Part shown: positions 8,549 through 17,833 of the stretch, piece after piece
How the letters are laid out: each line of letters begins with the position of its first letter
Position numbering within the stretch: position 1 is the first letter of the stretch
NCBI RefSeq assembly: GCF_044810985.1
Contig: NZ_CP085242.1
Location: 3,100,001 to 3,164,000, forward strand
Reading direction: 5' to 3'
DNA length: 64,000 nt
Source: Marinospirillum sp031581385
Lineage (GTDB): Bacteria; Pseudomonadota; Gammaproteobacteria; Pseudomonadales; Halomonadaceae
The notes under the pieces: generated by a model
What the model saw: the letters and a program-made list of their open reading frames with translations, nothing else
What the model was told of the DNA's origin: nothing
Database searches by the model: none
Made by a program: the position numbers and the translations under genes

Positions 8549-10615
8549 TTAGTTGGCCAGGCGCTTGAAGTCCATCAGGATGTTTCCGGTTTCTTCCAGA
8601 ATGGCCAGGTCCACCGGAGTGGGTTCACGATCGTTCGGGTCTTCCGGTTCTTCATCATCCAGGCTTTTGAGCGGCTCCATACCCAGGCCTTCACGGCGAC
8701 GGTTTTCCATGGCCAGTTGTGCGGCTTCTTCCTTTTTCTTTTCCTGCTGCCGTACCTTGCGGTTCAGACTGACACTGGGTGTGCCCTTGTTGTCTTGCAT
8801 CCACTGGGACTGGGCTTGAAGGAACTGGAAATTGGGATCGTCACGGACTCTTTCCAGGTGACGGCTTTCCAGCTGTTCGATCATGGACTGGATTGCAGAA
8901 TTTCTGGGCGGGATGACGGGTTCAACCTGATCCCAGGCCAGAGCATTTTCTGAGGCACTTTCCCCGATGCGCTCTGAATCATAAAGCGGTGGGAAGGTGA
9001 TGTCGGGAATCACTCCCTTGTGTTGAGTGCTGCCACCGGAAATCCGGTAGAACTTGGCGCGGGTGATTTTCAGTTGCCCCTCACTCAGGTCGAGAATGGT
9101 TTGCACTGTACCCTTGCCAAAGGACTGTTCGCCAACCACCAGGCCGCGACCGTAATCCTGGATGGCTCCGGCAAAGATTTCCGAGGCTGAGGCTGACAGG
9201 CGGTTGATTACCACACCCAGGGGACCGTTATAGTGAACCTGGCCATCATTGTCTCCCAGGATTTGCACATTGCCATCGGCGTCCTTGACCTGAACCACCG
9301 GGCCACGGGGAATAAACAGTCCCACCAGGCTGTTGGCTTCCTGGAGGGCGCCACCACCATTGTTGCGCAGGTCAATGACCAGGCCATCAATGTCCTCTTC
9401 CTGGAGTTCGTCAATCAGGCGTTTGACATCCCGCGTCGTGCTGCGGTAATCCTTGGTGTTATTCTGCTGGCCTTCAAAATCCAGGTAAAAAGTGGGAATC
9501 TCAATCACACCGACTTTGCGGGTTTCACCGTTAACCTGAGTTTTAATAATGCGTTTGCTGGCCGCCTGGTCTTCCAGTTGCACGGCATTGCGCTCAATTT
9601 CTATCACGCGTCTTTCGGTGTTGTCTGCGGCCAGAACTTCCAGGCGCACAGTGGATCCTTTGGGGCCGCGAATCTTGTCAACCACTTCATCCAGACGCCA
9701 GCCAATCACATTTTCGATTTCCCCATCCTTGCTCTGACCGACACCGATGATGCGATCGGTTGGTTCCAGCTCACCCTGACGATCCGCTGGGCCACCCGGA
9801 ACCAGGCTGACCACCTTGGTGTATTCGTTCTCGGATTGCAGCATGGCACCAATGCCTTCCAGGGAAAGCTTCATCTGGATATTGAAGCTGTCACTGCGGC
9901 GAGGTGTGAGATAATTGGTATGAGGGTCTACGCTGGTGGTGAAAGCATTCATGAAGCTTTGAAAAATATCGTCATTATTGGTTTGTTTCAGACGATTCAA
10001 ACGGTTTTCATAGCGGCGCACCAGAAGGTCTCTGGCTTCTTCAGCCGATTGCTCGGAGTTCATCAGGCTAAGCAGCTCGTGGGTGAGTCGATGCTGCCAG
10101 TAGGTTTCAATTTCTGCCTGGCTTTCTGGCCAGTCTGCTTCGCGACGATCGGCCTGAAAGCGTTCTTCACTGGTAAAATCAAAGCTGTCCAGCTCGTTTT
10201 TCAGTTGGGTAAGAGCATCTTCCAGGCGCTTTTTCTGTTTACTGGTCACCGTGACAAATACATCAAAGGCAAAATCCAGTTCCCCCTTGACCAGGGCCGC
10301 TTCCAGTTCGGAGGTTCGATCCAGCAGGGCTTCGGCTTCCGAGCGTGTCAGCAGGGCCTTGTTGGGGTCCAGTTGTTGCAGGTAATTTTCCATTGCCTGT
10401 TCTTCCAGCTTGCTGTCTAAAGTAATATCAGCAAAATGCTGGTGAGTCAGTAGGCGTGTGACTTCCTTGGCAACCTGGCGTTGTGAACTGCTAGGCTCCA
10501 GTTCCGCAAGTGGCGTGTGTTCGCGTGTCGAGGTTTCTGCCGTAGCTTGAAGGCTGATGCCCAGGCTGAGCAGAAGTAAGCTGATAAACAGCCAGCGCCA
10601 GAGTGAGGCTTGCAT
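8549..10615 (-). CDS. prc: Tail-specific periplasmic protease Prc
   Basis: Prc (Tsp) is a periplasmic Ser/Lys protease that trims proteins from their C-terminus and controls peptidoglycan hydrolases. The 688-residue length is near E. coli's 682. A signal peptide occupies about residues 1-27. A PDZ domain sits at about 240-325 and the S41 protease core follows. The catalytic serine is in the SASASEIF motif and the lysine in SFGKGTVQ, spaced as in E. coli Prc. The C-terminal part is highly charged (KKKEEAAQLA and an acidic end). It is monocistronic, divergent from apeB, and ends at a terminator facing tpm. Confidence 0.95.
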   Translation of the reverse strand: MQASLWRWLFISLLLLSLGISLQATAETSTREHTPLAELEPSSSQRQVAKEVTRLLTHQHFADITLDSKLEEQAMENYLQQLDPNKALLTRSEAEALLDRTSELEAALVKGELDFAFDVFVTVTSKQKKRLEDALTQLKNELDSFDFTSEERFQADRREADWPESQAEIETYWQHRLTHELLSLMNSEQSAEEARDLLVRRYENRLNRLKQTNNDDIFQSFMNAFTTSVDPHTNYLTPRRSDSFNIQMKLSLEGIGAMLQSENEYTKVVSLVPGGPADRQGELEPTDRIIGVGQSKDGEIENVIGWRLDEVVDKIRGPKGSTVRLEVLAADNTERRVIEIERNAVQLEDQAASKRIIKTQVNGETRKVGVIEIPTFYLDFEGQQNNTKDYRSTTRDVKRLIDELQEEDIDGLVIDLRNNGGGALQEANSLVGLFIPRGPVVQVKDADGNVQILGDNDGQVHYNGPLGVVINRLSASASEIFAGAIQDYGRGLVVGEQSFGKGTVQTILDLSEGQLKITRAKFYRISGGSTQHKGVIPDITFPPLYDSERIGESASENALAWDQVEPVIPPRNSAIQSMIEQLESRHLERVRDDPNFQFLQAQSQWMQDNKGTPSVSLNRKVRQQEKKKEEAAQLAMENRRREGLGMEPLKSLDDEEPEDPNDREPTPVDLAILEETGNILMDFKRLAN

Positions 10616-10776
10616 TCGGTTGTTACTCCCGTAAACAGATTTAAAGCTATTAGCTGTAGAGTCTTACGATTAAAATAAGTTTTATAGGTAACCCCAAGCA
10701 TAACCTATGCTGAGGTTGATAACAGCCCTGGCTTACCAAGTTATAACAAGTGTTCACCCGGCAAGAAGGTAAAGAA

Positions 10777-12081
10777 ATGCAGCAATTGGAAGTTTTCAAT
10801 CAAGGTTTGATGAGCTTTTTACAGTTAGGCTCCACCCCCGCTCATGCTGTGCAAAGCATGCAAAAGCAATTGCTGGATGCAGGCTTTAAACAGCTTTCTG
10901 AAGTGGATGCCTGGCAACTGCAAGCGGGGCAGGGTTATTTTGTGATTCGGGGTGGTAAGTCGATTATTGCCTGGCGACAGGGTTTGCAGGCTGTTGAAGA
11001 TGCGGGGATCAGAATGCTGGGGGCGCACACGGACAGCCCCTGTTTAAAGGTTAAACCCCACGCCGAAATTGTTCGTCATGGTTGCTTGCAACTGGGTGTG
11101 GAGGTTTATGGAGGGGCTCTGCTGAATCCCTGGTTTGATCGGGATTTGTCCCTGGCCGGGCAGGTCCAGTACTGGGACCAGCAGGGCCACCTGCGTGAAG
11201 CTTTGCTGGATTTACGCAAGCCTCTGGCTGTGATTCCCTCTCTGGCGATTCATCTGAATCGTGAAGCCAATAAAGGCATGGAAGTGAATCCACAGAAACA
11301 TCTGCCGGTGGTTCTCTGCCAGGCCCATGAAGACGATCAGCCGGGCATTGCTTTTCGTAAGCTGCTGGCCAACTGGTTGCAGGAGGAAGGTCATGAAGTG
11401 GCGGAAGTGGTTGATTATGATCTGTGTTTCTATGATATCCAGCCACCGGCCCTGACGGGTTTAAAACAGGAGTATCTGGCGTCTGCACGCCTGGACAATC
11501 TCTTGTCCTGCTATGTCGGCCTGGAAGCGCTTCTGGCCATTGATCGCCCACAAGAGGCAACCTCGTTGCTGGTGTGCAATGACCATGAGGAGGTCGGAAG
11601 TGCTTCGGCAATTGGTGCCGAAGGGCCTTTCCTGGAAAGTGTATTGCGTCGTATGGCGGGGGATGAAGTGGCTTATCAGCGCATGATCAGCCACTCATTG
11701 ATGATTTCCTGTGATAATGCCCACGCCTTGCACCCCAACTTCCCGGATCGTCATGATGAAAACCATGGCCCCAGAATGAATGCCGGGCCGGTGATCAAGG
11801 TGAATGCCAACCAGCGTTATGCCACGACCAGTGAGACCAGTGCCCTGTTTGCCGGATTCTGCAAGGCGGCGGAAGTACCCTGCCAGCGCTTTGTAGTGCG
11901 CAGTGACATGGGCTGTGGCAGCACCATCGGCCCCATCACCTCCACGCGTTTGGGTGTTCGGGTAGTGGACGTCGGCGTACCCCAGTGGGCCATGCACTCC
12001 ATCCGCGAAACCGTGGGCAGCCAGGACCCCTGGTATCTGGCCCGCGCACTGGTGGCCTTTATGAGTGTAGAAAAAGTCTGA
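10777..12081 (+). CDS. apeB: M18 family aspartyl aminopeptidase
   Basis: A cytosolic dinuclear zinc aminopeptidase that removes N-terminal acidic residues. Metal and catalytic motifs are in order: GAHTDSPCLK, SARLDNLLSC, CNDHEEVGS, and in the C-terminal third RSDMGCGSTIGP and VGVPQWAMHS. Length from the chosen ATG is 434 residues, close to the family norm near 430. I prefer this ATG over an in-frame GTG 27 bases upstream, because AGAAGGT lies about 7 bases before the ATG. The gene is divergent from prc, and its stop is directly adjacent to the stop of the convergent yqaA-like gene with no spacer. Confidence 0.92.
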   Translation: MQQLEVFNQGLMSFLQLGSTPAHAVQSMQKQLLDAGFKQLSEVDAWQLQAGQGYFVIRGGKSIIAWRQGLQAVEDAGIRMLGAHTDSPCLKVKPHAEIVRHGCLQLGVEVYGGALLNPWFDRDLSLAGQVQYWDQQGHLREALLDLRKPLAVIPSLAIHLNREANKGMEVNPQKHLPVVLCQAHEDDQPGIAFRKLLANWLQEEGHEVAEVVDYDLCFYDIQPPALTGLKQEYLASARLDNLLSCYVGLEALLAIDRPQEATSLLVCNDHEEVGSASAIGAEGPFLESVLRRMAGDEVAYQRMISHSLMISCDNAHALHPNFPDRHDENHGPRMNAGPVIKVNANQRYATTSETSALFAGFCKAAEVPCQRFVVRSDMGCGSTIGPITSTRLGVRVVDVGVPQWAMHSIRETVGSQDPWYLARALVAFMSVEKV

Positions 12082-12531
12082 TCAGCAGCCGGCCAGCCCT
12101 GCGGCGTAGATAATGACTGCATAGCGCAGGGCTTTGCCCAGAGCAACCAACAGCAAAAAAGGCAACCAGTGAACTCTCAGCACGCCGGCAACCAGGGTCA
12201 GGGGGTCACCGACAAGCGGCAGCCAGGCAAACAGCAGTGACCAGTAACCCCAGCGGGCGAACCAGCGTTCACCCTTGAGCCTTTGCTCGGGACTGATGGG
12301 AAACCAGCGGCGGTTTTCAAAGTGTAATAGATAGCGCCCCAATGCCCAGTTCACCACAGAGCCGAGGGTGTTGCTGATGCTTGCAACCAGCCAAAGACCC
12401 AGCAGGGGCTGGCCGAGACAGCTTTGCGTGACCACCAAAGCTTCGGAACCACCGGGCAAGAGGGTAGCCGACAGGAAACCAACAATAAAAACCCAGAGTA
12501 ACGGGTGACCAAGAAACAGGGTTTCCAGCAT
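12082..12531 (-). CDS. yqaA: YqaA family membrane protein (DedA-like)
   Basis: A 149-residue integral membrane protein of the YqaA branch of the DedA/SNARE-associated superfamily. It shows about four hydrophobic segments, the LPGGSEALVV motif near residue 25 (where DedA proteins have an essential acidic residue) and a WLPLVGDPLTLVAG segment corresponding to the family's second re-entrant loop. DedA relatives help flip undecaprenyl phosphate or other lipids; YqaA itself has no proven substrate. It is transcribed toward apeB and starts about 55 bases from the tRNA-Asn gene on the same strand. Confidence 0.85.
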   Translation of the reverse strand: MLETLFLGHPLLWVFIVGFLSATLLPGGSEALVVTQSCLGQPLLGLWLVASISNTLGSVVNWALGRYLLHFENRRWFPISPEQRLKGERWFARWGYWSLLFAWLPLVGDPLTLVAGVLRVHWLPFLLLVALGKALRYAVIIYAAGLAGC

Positions 12532-12586
12532 GATCGGGAATTAATAACAGGTTGGATTGGGTATTAAAAAGGGGAGGTGTTAAAGT

Positions 12587-12662
12587 TGGCTCCCGGAGCA
12601 GGACTCGAACCTGCGACCAATTGATTAACAGTCAACTGCTCTACCAACTGAGCTATCCGGGA
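12587..12662 (-). tRNA. tRNA-Asn (GTT), copy 1
   Basis: A 76-base cloverleaf with encoded CCA. The acceptor arms TCCCGGA and TCCGGGA pair fully, the T arm has GGTTCGAGTCC, and the anticodon loop CTGTTAA gives anticodon GTT for asparagine. It is the downstream member of a minus-strand tandem with a second nearly identical copy. Confidence 0.97.
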
Positions 12663-12687
12663 ATTGTGCTTTAATGCAGTGTTGAAT

Positions 12688-12763
12688 TGGCTCCCGAAGC
12701 AGGACTCGAACCTGCGACCAATTGATTAACAGTCAACTGCTCTACCAACTGAGCTATTCGGGA
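12688..12763 (-). tRNA. tRNA-Asn (GTT), copy 2
   Basis: A 76-base cloverleaf with encoded CCA and anticodon GTT. It is identical to copy 1 except in the acceptor stem, where the sixth pair is A-T (TCCCGAA with TTCGGGA) in place of G-C, so both members of the pair changed together. Both copies are therefore expected to be functional. Confidence 0.97.
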
Positions 12764-12860
12764 ACATTTCAACTTCTTTCACTGAGGGGGTATATTCTAG
12801 GTAAAAAAGCTTGCGGGTCAACCCCTTGACTTGATTTACCTGACCTTTTCAGTAAAAAGG

Positions 12861-12937
12861 TGGTGGCTATGCCCTGATTCGAACAGGGGACCCCATCATT
12901 ATGAGTGATGTGCTCTAACCAGCTGAGCTACATAGCC
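12861..12937 (-). tRNA. tRNA-Met (CAT), elongator
   Basis: A 77-base cloverleaf with encoded ACCA. Acceptor arms GGCTATG and CATAGCC pair fully; the anticodon loop CTCATAA gives CAT. The paired first base and the sequence resemble E. coli metT/metU elongator tRNA, not the initiator, which has an unpaired first position. It is upstream of the two tRNA-Asn genes on the same strand and probably co-transcribed. Confidence 0.95.
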
Positions 12938-13090
12938 AACGGGTGCGCATTATAAGGATCCTGTAGCTTTTAGCAAGCCCTGGATGAAAAAAACACCGGG
13001 ACTTTTGAGTTAAGCTCTTGCTGCACCTGCGAAGCCATGCCAGAGTTGGACTTATTGCAAGCCGTTTAAAAACTGAAGAGGTAAGGCGTG

Positions 13091-15745
13091 ATGACAAATC
13101 TGGATGCATCCTTGCGTGAGCAGGTCAGAGTGCTGGGCGAGGGTCTGGGGCGCACCATGAGCGCAGCGCTTGGGGAAGAGTTTCTGGAGCTGGTGGAATC
13201 GATTCGCCACCTTTCCAAGCAGGTTCATCAGGGTGAAGTGGCCCCCCAGGTTCTCAGCGAAGCCTTGAACAACCTGAAAGATGAAGAACTGCTTCCTGTG
13301 GCACGGGCCTTTACCCAGTTCCTTAATCTGGCCAATGCAGCAGAGCAACACTATCGTGCGCGTGAAAGGGTGGTGGAGGATTACCGCCGTGGTGAACAGC
13401 CGGGTTTCAGTCGGCTTCTGGAAGCCCTGCAGGAGCAGGGTTTGTCATCCAGACAGATTCTGGAGGCCCTGAGTCAGCAGCAAGTCGAGCTGGTATTCAC
13501 TGCTCACCCCACCGAAGTCAGTCGGCGCACCCTGATTCAAAAATACGATGCTCTGGATGCCAGCCTTTATCAGTATGAAAATACTCCAGCGGAAAAAAAT
13601 CGTGAGCCGGTACTGCGGCGTCTGGAAGAGCTGATTGCCCAGGCCTGGCACACTGATGAAATCCGCAGCCAACGCCCTTCGCCGGTTGATGAAGCCAAGT
13701 GGGGCTTTGCTGTGATAGAAAACTCCCTCTGGCAGGCTGTACCGGCTTACTACCGTGCTCTGGATCAGCAGATCGAACAGCTTACGGGTGAAACCCTGCC
13801 ACTGGATGCGGCCCCGATTCGTTTTGCTTCCTGGATGGGGGGCGACCGGGATGGCAACCCCAGAGTGACGGCCAGAATCACCCAGGAAGTGCTCTGGTTA
13901 TCGCGCTGGATGGCGGCCGATCTCTACCACCGCGACATTGATCAGCTGCGCTCCGAACTGTCCATGCATCAGGCCTGTGAAAAACTCACCAATCGTGTTG
14001 GCCCGGTCAAGGAACCCTACCGGGTCTTGCTGGGGCAGGTCAGGGAAAGGCTCCGAGCAACACTGGACTGGCTGAAGGCGCATCTGGATGGACAGCCCTA
14101 CGATGATGAACGGATTCTTTTTGATGCCGACGGTCTGCGCGAACCCCTGATGCTCTGCTATGAATCCCTGTGCGAACAGGGCATGCAGATCATTGCTGAC
14201 GGCCTGCTGAGAGACATCCTGCGTCGCCTTTCCGCCTTTGGGATGAATCTTCTGCGTCTGGATGTTCGTCAGGAAGCTCCGCGCCATGAGCAGGCCCTGG
14301 CCGAAGCCACGCAATTTCTGGGTCTGGGTAACTATGCCGAATGGAATGAACAGGAGCGCATCAGGTTTTTGCTCAGTGAGCTGGACAACCCCCGACCCCT
14401 GCTGCCGGTCAGCTGGCCCTGCAGTGATGAAACCCGGGAGGTGCTGGATACCTGCCAGGTGATTGCCCGGGAAAGAGCCGACGCACTGGGTGCTTATGTG
14501 ATCTCCATGGCCGCCCAGCCTTCGGATGTGCTGGCCGTGGCCCTGCTGCTGAAAACCGCCGGTGTGGAAAGACCCATGCGCATCGTGCCCTTGTTTGAAA
14601 CCCTGGCGGATCTTGACAGAGCACCCAAAGTGATCGATGGCCTGCTCTCTCTTCCCTGGTATCAGGACTATACCGCAGGTCGCCAGGAAGTCATGATCGG
14701 CTATTCCGATTCCGCCAAGGATGCCGGACAACTGGCTGCCTCCTGGGCTCAATATCGTGCTCAGGAAGCCGTCACCCAGGTGTGTGCCAAGCACCAGGTT
14801 CACCTCACCCTGTTTCATGGTCGTGGTGGCACTGTGGGTCGCGGCGGCGGCCCCACCCAGGCGGCCATTCTCGCGCAACCCCCCGGCTCCGTGCAGGGTC
14901 GCCTGCGAGTCACCGAGCAGGGTGAAATGATTCGCTTCAAGTTCGGGCTTCCGGCCCTGGCGGAAAGAGCCCTGGAGGTTTATACCAGTGCGGTATTGGA
15001 AGCCACTCTGGCACCGCCGCCTGCACCCAAACCGGAATGGCGGGAGCTCATGAATCGCCTGGCTGATGATGCCGTGACCAGTTATCGTGCTCTGGTCAAG
15101 GATACCCCGGACTTTGTGCGCTACTTCCGCCAGCTGACACCTGAGCAGGAACTGGCCAAGTTGCCTCTGGGCAGTCGCCCGGCCAAGCGCAAAGCCTCGG
15201 GGGGGATTGAAAGCCTGAGAGCCATCCCCTGGATTTTCGCCTGGACTCAGGTGCGCCTGATGCTGCCCGCCTGGCTGGGCAGCGATGAAGCCCTGCTGAA
15301 GGCCATCGACCAGGGGGAAAGTGCTGCCCTGCGGGAGATGATTGAAGGCTGGCCCTTTTTTGCCAGTAACATGGACATGCTGGAAATGGTTCTGGCCAAG
15401 GTGGACCTGGCTTCTGTGGAAGAATACGAAGAAGCCCTGGTGGTCGAAGAACTCAAGCCTCTGGGTCGCAAGCTTCGCTCCAGAGTTCAGCTTCTGATGG
15501 AAAAGCTGCTGGAAGTGCGCGAACAAACCCAGTTATTGGAACAGGTGCCCCTGACGCGCCAGGCCATCAGCGTTCGCAATCCCTACATCATTCCCCTGCA
15601 TCAGTTGCAGGCCGAATTATTGGCCAGGGTGCGGGCCTGTGAGAGTGGAGAAAACTGCCCGGTTGATGTGAATCCCGTGATCCTGGAAAGGGCTTTGATG
15701 GTAACCATGGCCGGTATTGCTGCCGGACTGCGCAACACAGGTTAA
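13091..15745 (+). CDS. ppc: Phosphoenolpyruvate carboxylase
   Basis: Ppc carboxylates phosphoenolpyruvate with bicarbonate to oxaloacetate and refills the TCA cycle. The protein is 884 residues, the normal length. The catalytic histidine motif VFTAHPTEV is near residue 135. Other landmarks are FASWMGGDRDGNP, GYSDSAKDAG, FHGRGGTVGRGGGP (the glycine-rich active-site loop) and the conserved C-terminal NTG ending, here RNTG. I take the ATG preceded at 8 bases by GAGGT; an overlapping GTG one codon upstream is possible. It is monocistronic, with an intrinsic terminator about 45 bases downstream. Confidence 0.97.
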   Translation: MTNLDASLREQVRVLGEGLGRTMSAALGEEFLELVESIRHLSKQVHQGEVAPQVLSEALNNLKDEELLPVARAFTQFLNLANAAEQHYRARERVVEDYRRGEQPGFSRLLEALQEQGLSSRQILEALSQQQVELVFTAHPTEVSRRTLIQKYDALDASLYQYENTPAEKNREPVLRRLEELIAQAWHTDEIRSQRPSPVDEAKWGFAVIENSLWQAVPAYYRALDQQIEQLTGETLPLDAAPIRFASWMGGDRDGNPRVTARITQEVLWLSRWMAADLYHRDIDQLRSELSMHQACEKLTNRVGPVKEPYRVLLGQVRERLRATLDWLKAHLDGQPYDDERILFDADGLREPLMLCYESLCEQGMQIIADGLLRDILRRLSAFGMNLLRLDVRQEAPRHEQALAEATQFLGLGNYAEWNEQERIRFLLSELDNPRPLLPVSWPCSDETREVLDTCQVIARERADALGAYVISMAAQPSDVLAVALLLKTAGVERPMRIVPLFETLADLDRAPKVIDGLLSLPWYQDYTAGRQEVMIGYSDSAKDAGQLAASWAQYRAQEAVTQVCAKHQVHLTLFHGRGGTVGRGGGPTQAAILAQPPGSVQGRLRVTEQGEMIRFKFGLPALAERALEVYTSAVLEATLAPPPAPKPEWRELMNRLADDAVTSYRALVKDTPDFVRYFRQLTPEQELAKLPLGSRPAKRKASGGIESLRAIPWIFAWTQVRLMLPAWLGSDEALLKAIDQGESAALREMIEGWPFFASNMDMLEMVLAKVDLASVEEYEEALVVEELKPLGRKLRSRVQLLMEKLLEVREQTQLLEQVPLTRQAISVRNPYIIPLHQLQAELLARVRACESGENCPVDVNPVILERALMVTMAGIAAGLRNTG

Positions 15746-15788
15746 GTCACCTACTTGGTGCCTTAACTCCCTTTCATCTGCTATCCTT

Positions 15789-15814
15789 GGGGCTGAAATG
15801 ACAGCCCCTTTTTT
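15789..15814 (+). terminator. Intrinsic terminator after ppc
   Basis: GGGGCTG and CAGCCCC form a perfect 7-bp stem around a 6-base loop, followed by six T residues. It isolates ppc from the two small genes that follow. Confidence 0.88.
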
Positions 15815-15849
15815 GATTGTGTACTGCACAACGGGAGACCACCCTGGAA

Positions 15850-16368
15850 ATGACAGCTCAAAGTGCCGCCATCCTGCTGGCTGTGGCTATAGCCTTCCTG
15901 ATTCCCCTGGCAGGCTACGCCCTGCATCTGCACCTGGAAGCCAAGCGTCAGGTTGCCCAGGCCAAAGAGAACCGGGAAAAGGAAACCCGGCAGGCTCGCA
16001 GCAATATTCTGGAAAACCTGGAAATCCTCGCCCGCGCCCTTGAGGATGAACAGATGAACCCTACAGAGGGTTGCCTCCGAGTCCGTGTGCTGCTGGATTT
16101 GCTGGATGAAGGCGGTCATGTTCTGCGTGAAGATCTGGTGATTTTTGATCAGGTCCACCAGAAAGCCAAACATCTGGCGACTCACCAGGCCAGGGAAGAT
16201 CTACCCAAAGACGAAAAAGAAAAGCAGGATCAGGAACGCCGGGCTTTGGAAGAGCAGTTTGAAGCCCAGATCAAACAAGGAGCCACAGCTCTGCGCAGCT
16301 TTTGTGAAAATCAGGGGGTCAAGCCATCCAATCCCCTGTTCGTTAACGCGGCCTCGAAAGGAAGTTAA
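15850..16368 (+). CDS. DUF2489-type membrane-anchored protein
   Basis: A 172-residue protein with one N-terminal membrane segment (about residues 5-27), then a long charged, helix-prone region rich in Glu, Lys, Arg and Gln (about 30-60), then a soluble domain. The layout and the phrase ILARALEDEQMNPTEGCLRVRVLLD resemble the DUF2489 family, of unknown function, in which the soluble part follows a short anchor. I chose the ATG placed just before the membrane segment; the frame is open further upstream but without a better ribosome site. Only two bases separate its stop from the ATG of the next gene, so the two are surely co-transcribed. Family assignment is from memory. Confidence 0.65.
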   Translation: MTAQSAAILLAVAIAFLIPLAGYALHLHLEAKRQVAQAKENREKETRQARSNILENLEILARALEDEQMNPTEGCLRVRVLLDLLDEGGHVLREDLVIFDQVHQKAKHLATHQAREDLPKDEKEKQDQERRALEEQFEAQIKQGATALRSFCENQGVKPSNPLFVNAASKGS

Positions 16369-16370
16369 GC

Positions 16371-16835
16371 ATGATTCCCGTAAATACCATGCTGAAAAAC
16401 CTGCGCTCCGATGGTCAGAAAGGCCGTCCGGCCGGTAAATCGGACAAGTCAGAAAGAAAGAAAAGCACTTTCAATGACCAGTTGATGCAACAGATTTCTG
16501 TGGGTGGACGTGCCGAGCTGAAAAAAGAACTCAACCAACTGCAGGAACTGCTGGGCAAGGCAGGCGAAGAGCTGGAACGCAACCCCACGGTGGGTAACCT
16601 GGAGGTTTTTCGGGCGCTCTTGTCCAATCTGGTTGGCAAGGTGGTCAAGGGTGGGTTTCAGGTGGACAGCGTCGGGCCTGGCTGGCATCCGGCCGATCGC
16701 CACCAGGTCATTCGCCAGATTGATGCCGAAGCGGAAGAGTTGTTGAATCTGGTGATGAACGAACAGAAGGATCGGGTCTCCATTGCCCGTCGCTTATTTA
16801 ATATCAAAGGTCTGGTGGTCGATCTTTTGTCCTGA
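16371..16835 (+). CDS. YaaR-like (DUF327) protein
   Basis: A 154-residue soluble protein with no membrane segment. After a polar N-terminal tail rich in Lys, Arg and Ser it is almost entirely helical, with ELKKELNQLQELLGKAGEELERNP in the middle and a C-terminal motif of the form IDAEAEELLNLVMNEQKDR followed by LFNIKGLVVDLLS. That ending resembles YaaR/DUF327 proteins, best known from Bacillus and spirochaetes and of unknown function. It directly follows the membrane-anchored DUF2489-type gene, so a joint role is plausible. Assignment rests on the C-terminal pattern and is moderate. Confidence 0.6.
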   Translation: MIPVNTMLKNLRSDGQKGRPAGKSDKSERKKSTFNDQLMQQISVGGRAELKKELNQLQELLGKAGEELERNPTVGNLEVFRALLSNLVGKVVKGGFQVDSVGPGWHPADRHQVIRQIDAEAEELLNLVMNEQKDRVSIARRLFNIKGLVVDLLS

Positions 16836-16873
16836 CCCGGTCTTGAATATCTTGTTTGGAGTAGAATTCCGGT

Positions 16874-17788
16874 ATGTCCGCTAGCCTTCCCCAGTGGCCC
16901 ACAATGGCCGATCTGATTGGTAACACCCCCCTGATACGCCTACAACGCATGACCGCAGGACGCAACAACACCCTGCTGGCCAAGCTGGAAGGGGACAACC
17001 CTGCCGGTTCCGTCAAGGATCGCCCGGCCTTCTCGATGATCAAGGAAGCCCAGAACCGGGGCGATATCCAGCCCGGTGACACCCTGATTGAAGCCACCTC
17101 CGGCAATACCGGCATAGCCCTTGCAATGGCCGCTGCGGTTATGGGCTATAAAATGATCCTGATTATGCCGGAAAATGCCTCGGATGAGCGCAAATGGGCG
17201 ATGCAGGCCTATGGTGCCGAGTTGCTGCCGGTCAGTAAGGAAGCCAGCATGGAAGGCGCACGGGATCTGGCGATTCAGCTGGAAAAGGAAGGTCGCGGCA
17301 AGGTGCTCAACCAATTCGGCAATGCTGATAATCCACTGGCGCATTATCGCACCACCGGCCCGGAAATCTGGCAACAGACCCAGGGTAAAGTGACCCATTT
17401 TGTCAGCTCCATGGGCACCACCGGCACCATTATGGGGACAGGTCGCTACCTGAAGGAACAAAACCCCGAGGTACAGATCATTGGTTTGCAGCCCTCCGAA
17501 GGGGCCAGTATTCCCGGTATCCGGCGTTGGCCTGAAGCCTACCTGCCGAGTATTTTTGACCCTTCCGGCGTGGATCAGGTGGTGGATATTGCCCAGAAAG
17601 AAGCAGAAACCATGATGCGTCGACTGGCCCGTGAAGAAGGTATCTTTGCCGGAGTTTCTTCCGGTGGTGCTATTGCCGGAGCCTTGAAGCTGGCCGAAAA
17701 CCTTGAAAATGCCGTGATCGTGGCCATTATCTGTGATCGTGGTGACCGCTATTTGTCCACGGGCGTGTTTGCAGAAGCGCAAATCTGA
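16874..17788 (+). CDS. cysM: Cysteine synthase B
   Basis: CysM is a PLP enzyme making cysteine from O-acetylserine with sulfide or thiosulfate. The PLP lysine is in GSVKDRPAFSMI (about residue 45), the substrate loop is SGNTGIALA, and the phosphate-binding loop is SMGTTGTIMG. The DRPA context and the 304-residue length favour CysM over CysK. It starts the block cysM-relA-mazG-barA on the plus strand. In many pseudomonads rlmD lies between cysM and relA; here only 45 bases separate them. Confidence 0.94.
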   Translation: MSASLPQWPTMADLIGNTPLIRLQRMTAGRNNTLLAKLEGDNPAGSVKDRPAFSMIKEAQNRGDIQPGDTLIEATSGNTGIALAMAAAVMGYKMILIMPENASDERKWAMQAYGAELLPVSKEASMEGARDLAIQLEKEGRGKVLNQFGNADNPLAHYRTTGPEIWQQTQGKVTHFVSSMGTTGTIMGTGRYLKEQNPEVQIIGLQPSEGASIPGIRRWPEAYLPSIFDPSGVDQVVDIAQKEAETMMRRLAREEGIFAGVSSGGAIAGALKLAENLENAVIVAIICDRGDRYLSTGVFAEAQI

Positions 17789-17833
17789 GTCTGCCGGATC
17801 AAACAGAAAACATGAAGCTGAACAGGAAATACG

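Noticed and set aside
9233..10420. 395-codon open frame on the plus strand
   Set aside because: Antisense to prc; no domain and no ribosome site.
12587..12937. tRNA cluster as an integration site for a genomic island
   Set aside because: No integrase gene or repeated tRNA 3' end was found, and both flanks are housekeeping genes.
13898..15526. 542-codon open frame on the minus strand
   Set aside because: It lies wholly opposite ppc, has no family-like motifs and mirrors the codon pattern of the real gene.
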